Translations under genes and position numbers: made by a program
Notes under the pieces: model-generated
Databases searched by the model: none
What the model saw: only the letters and a program-made list of their open reading frames with translations
Told to the model about the DNA's origin: nothing
From: Oscillospiraceae bacterium
GTDB taxonomy: Bacteria; Bacillota; Clostridia; Oscillospirales; Acutalibacteraceae
NCBI GenBank assembly: GCA_003517915.1
Contig: DOZQ01000086.1
Location: 8,889 to 15,095, forward strand
DNA: 6,207 nt
Reading direction: 5' to 3'
In this document: positions 6,192 through 6,207 of the stretch, piece after piece
Position numbering within the stretch: position 1 is the stretch's first letter
Layout of the letters: every line of letters begins with the position of its first letter

Positions 6192-6207
6192 ATAGATTAA
6201 ACCACCA

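Noticed and set aside
6184..6200. TTAAT/ATTAA inverted repeat across the recG stop codon as a terminator
   Set aside because: The stem is five A/T pairs only and no T-tract follows. The sequence ends too soon to judge what lies beyond.

Overview
The window is a compact, entirely plus-strand stretch of bacterial chromosome with six genes: the 3' end of argJ, then complete argB, argD and argF, a membrane protein of the CPBP (Rce1-like) intramembrane protease family, and a complete recG. The longest non-coding gap is about 40 bases. I see no RNA gene, CRISPR array, insertion sequence, attachment site or convincing terminator on either strand. The organism is probably a moderately GC-rich member of the Clostridia (Oscillospiraceae/Ruminococcaceae type). 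This is inferred from strong AGGAGGT- and GGTGATC-type ribosome binding sites, GTG and TTG starts, a Firmicute-style argJ-argB-argD-argF order, and the protein sequences. No taxonomic search was possible.

Positions 1-3392 are an arginine biosynthesis cluster. ArgJ moves the acetyl group from N-acetylornithine to glutamate, ArgB phosphorylates N-acetylglutamate, ArgD transaminates the semialdehyde to N-acetylornithine, and ArgF makes citrulline from ornithine. Together they form most of the cyclic acetyl pathway. ArgC (the reductase between ArgB and ArgD) is not in the window and may lie upstream, as it does in argCJBD operons; argG and argH are also absent. The argJ/argB and argD/argF junctions are 4-base stop/start overlaps, and argD follows argB after 31 bases with its own strong ribosome binding site. 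These features point to one co-transcribed, partly translationally coupled operon.

Positions 3393-4123 hold the CPBP-family protein. It starts at TTG behind an unusually long Shine-Dalgarno match and keeps all three family motifs. Its substrate is unknown, and nothing in the sequence ties it to arginine synthesis or DNA repair.

Positions 4124-6191 hold recG, the branch-migrating DNA translocase that remodels stalled forks and Holliday junctions, with all helicase motifs and the C-terminal TRG region present. The last 16 bases contain nothing recognisable.

This is largely an ordinary housekeeping region. I found no evidence for a new biological system. The most useful second looks are the unassigned CPBP gene between two unrelated functions, a few atypical residues in ArgB and ArgF, and a correctly phased A-tract slippery sequence in recG.
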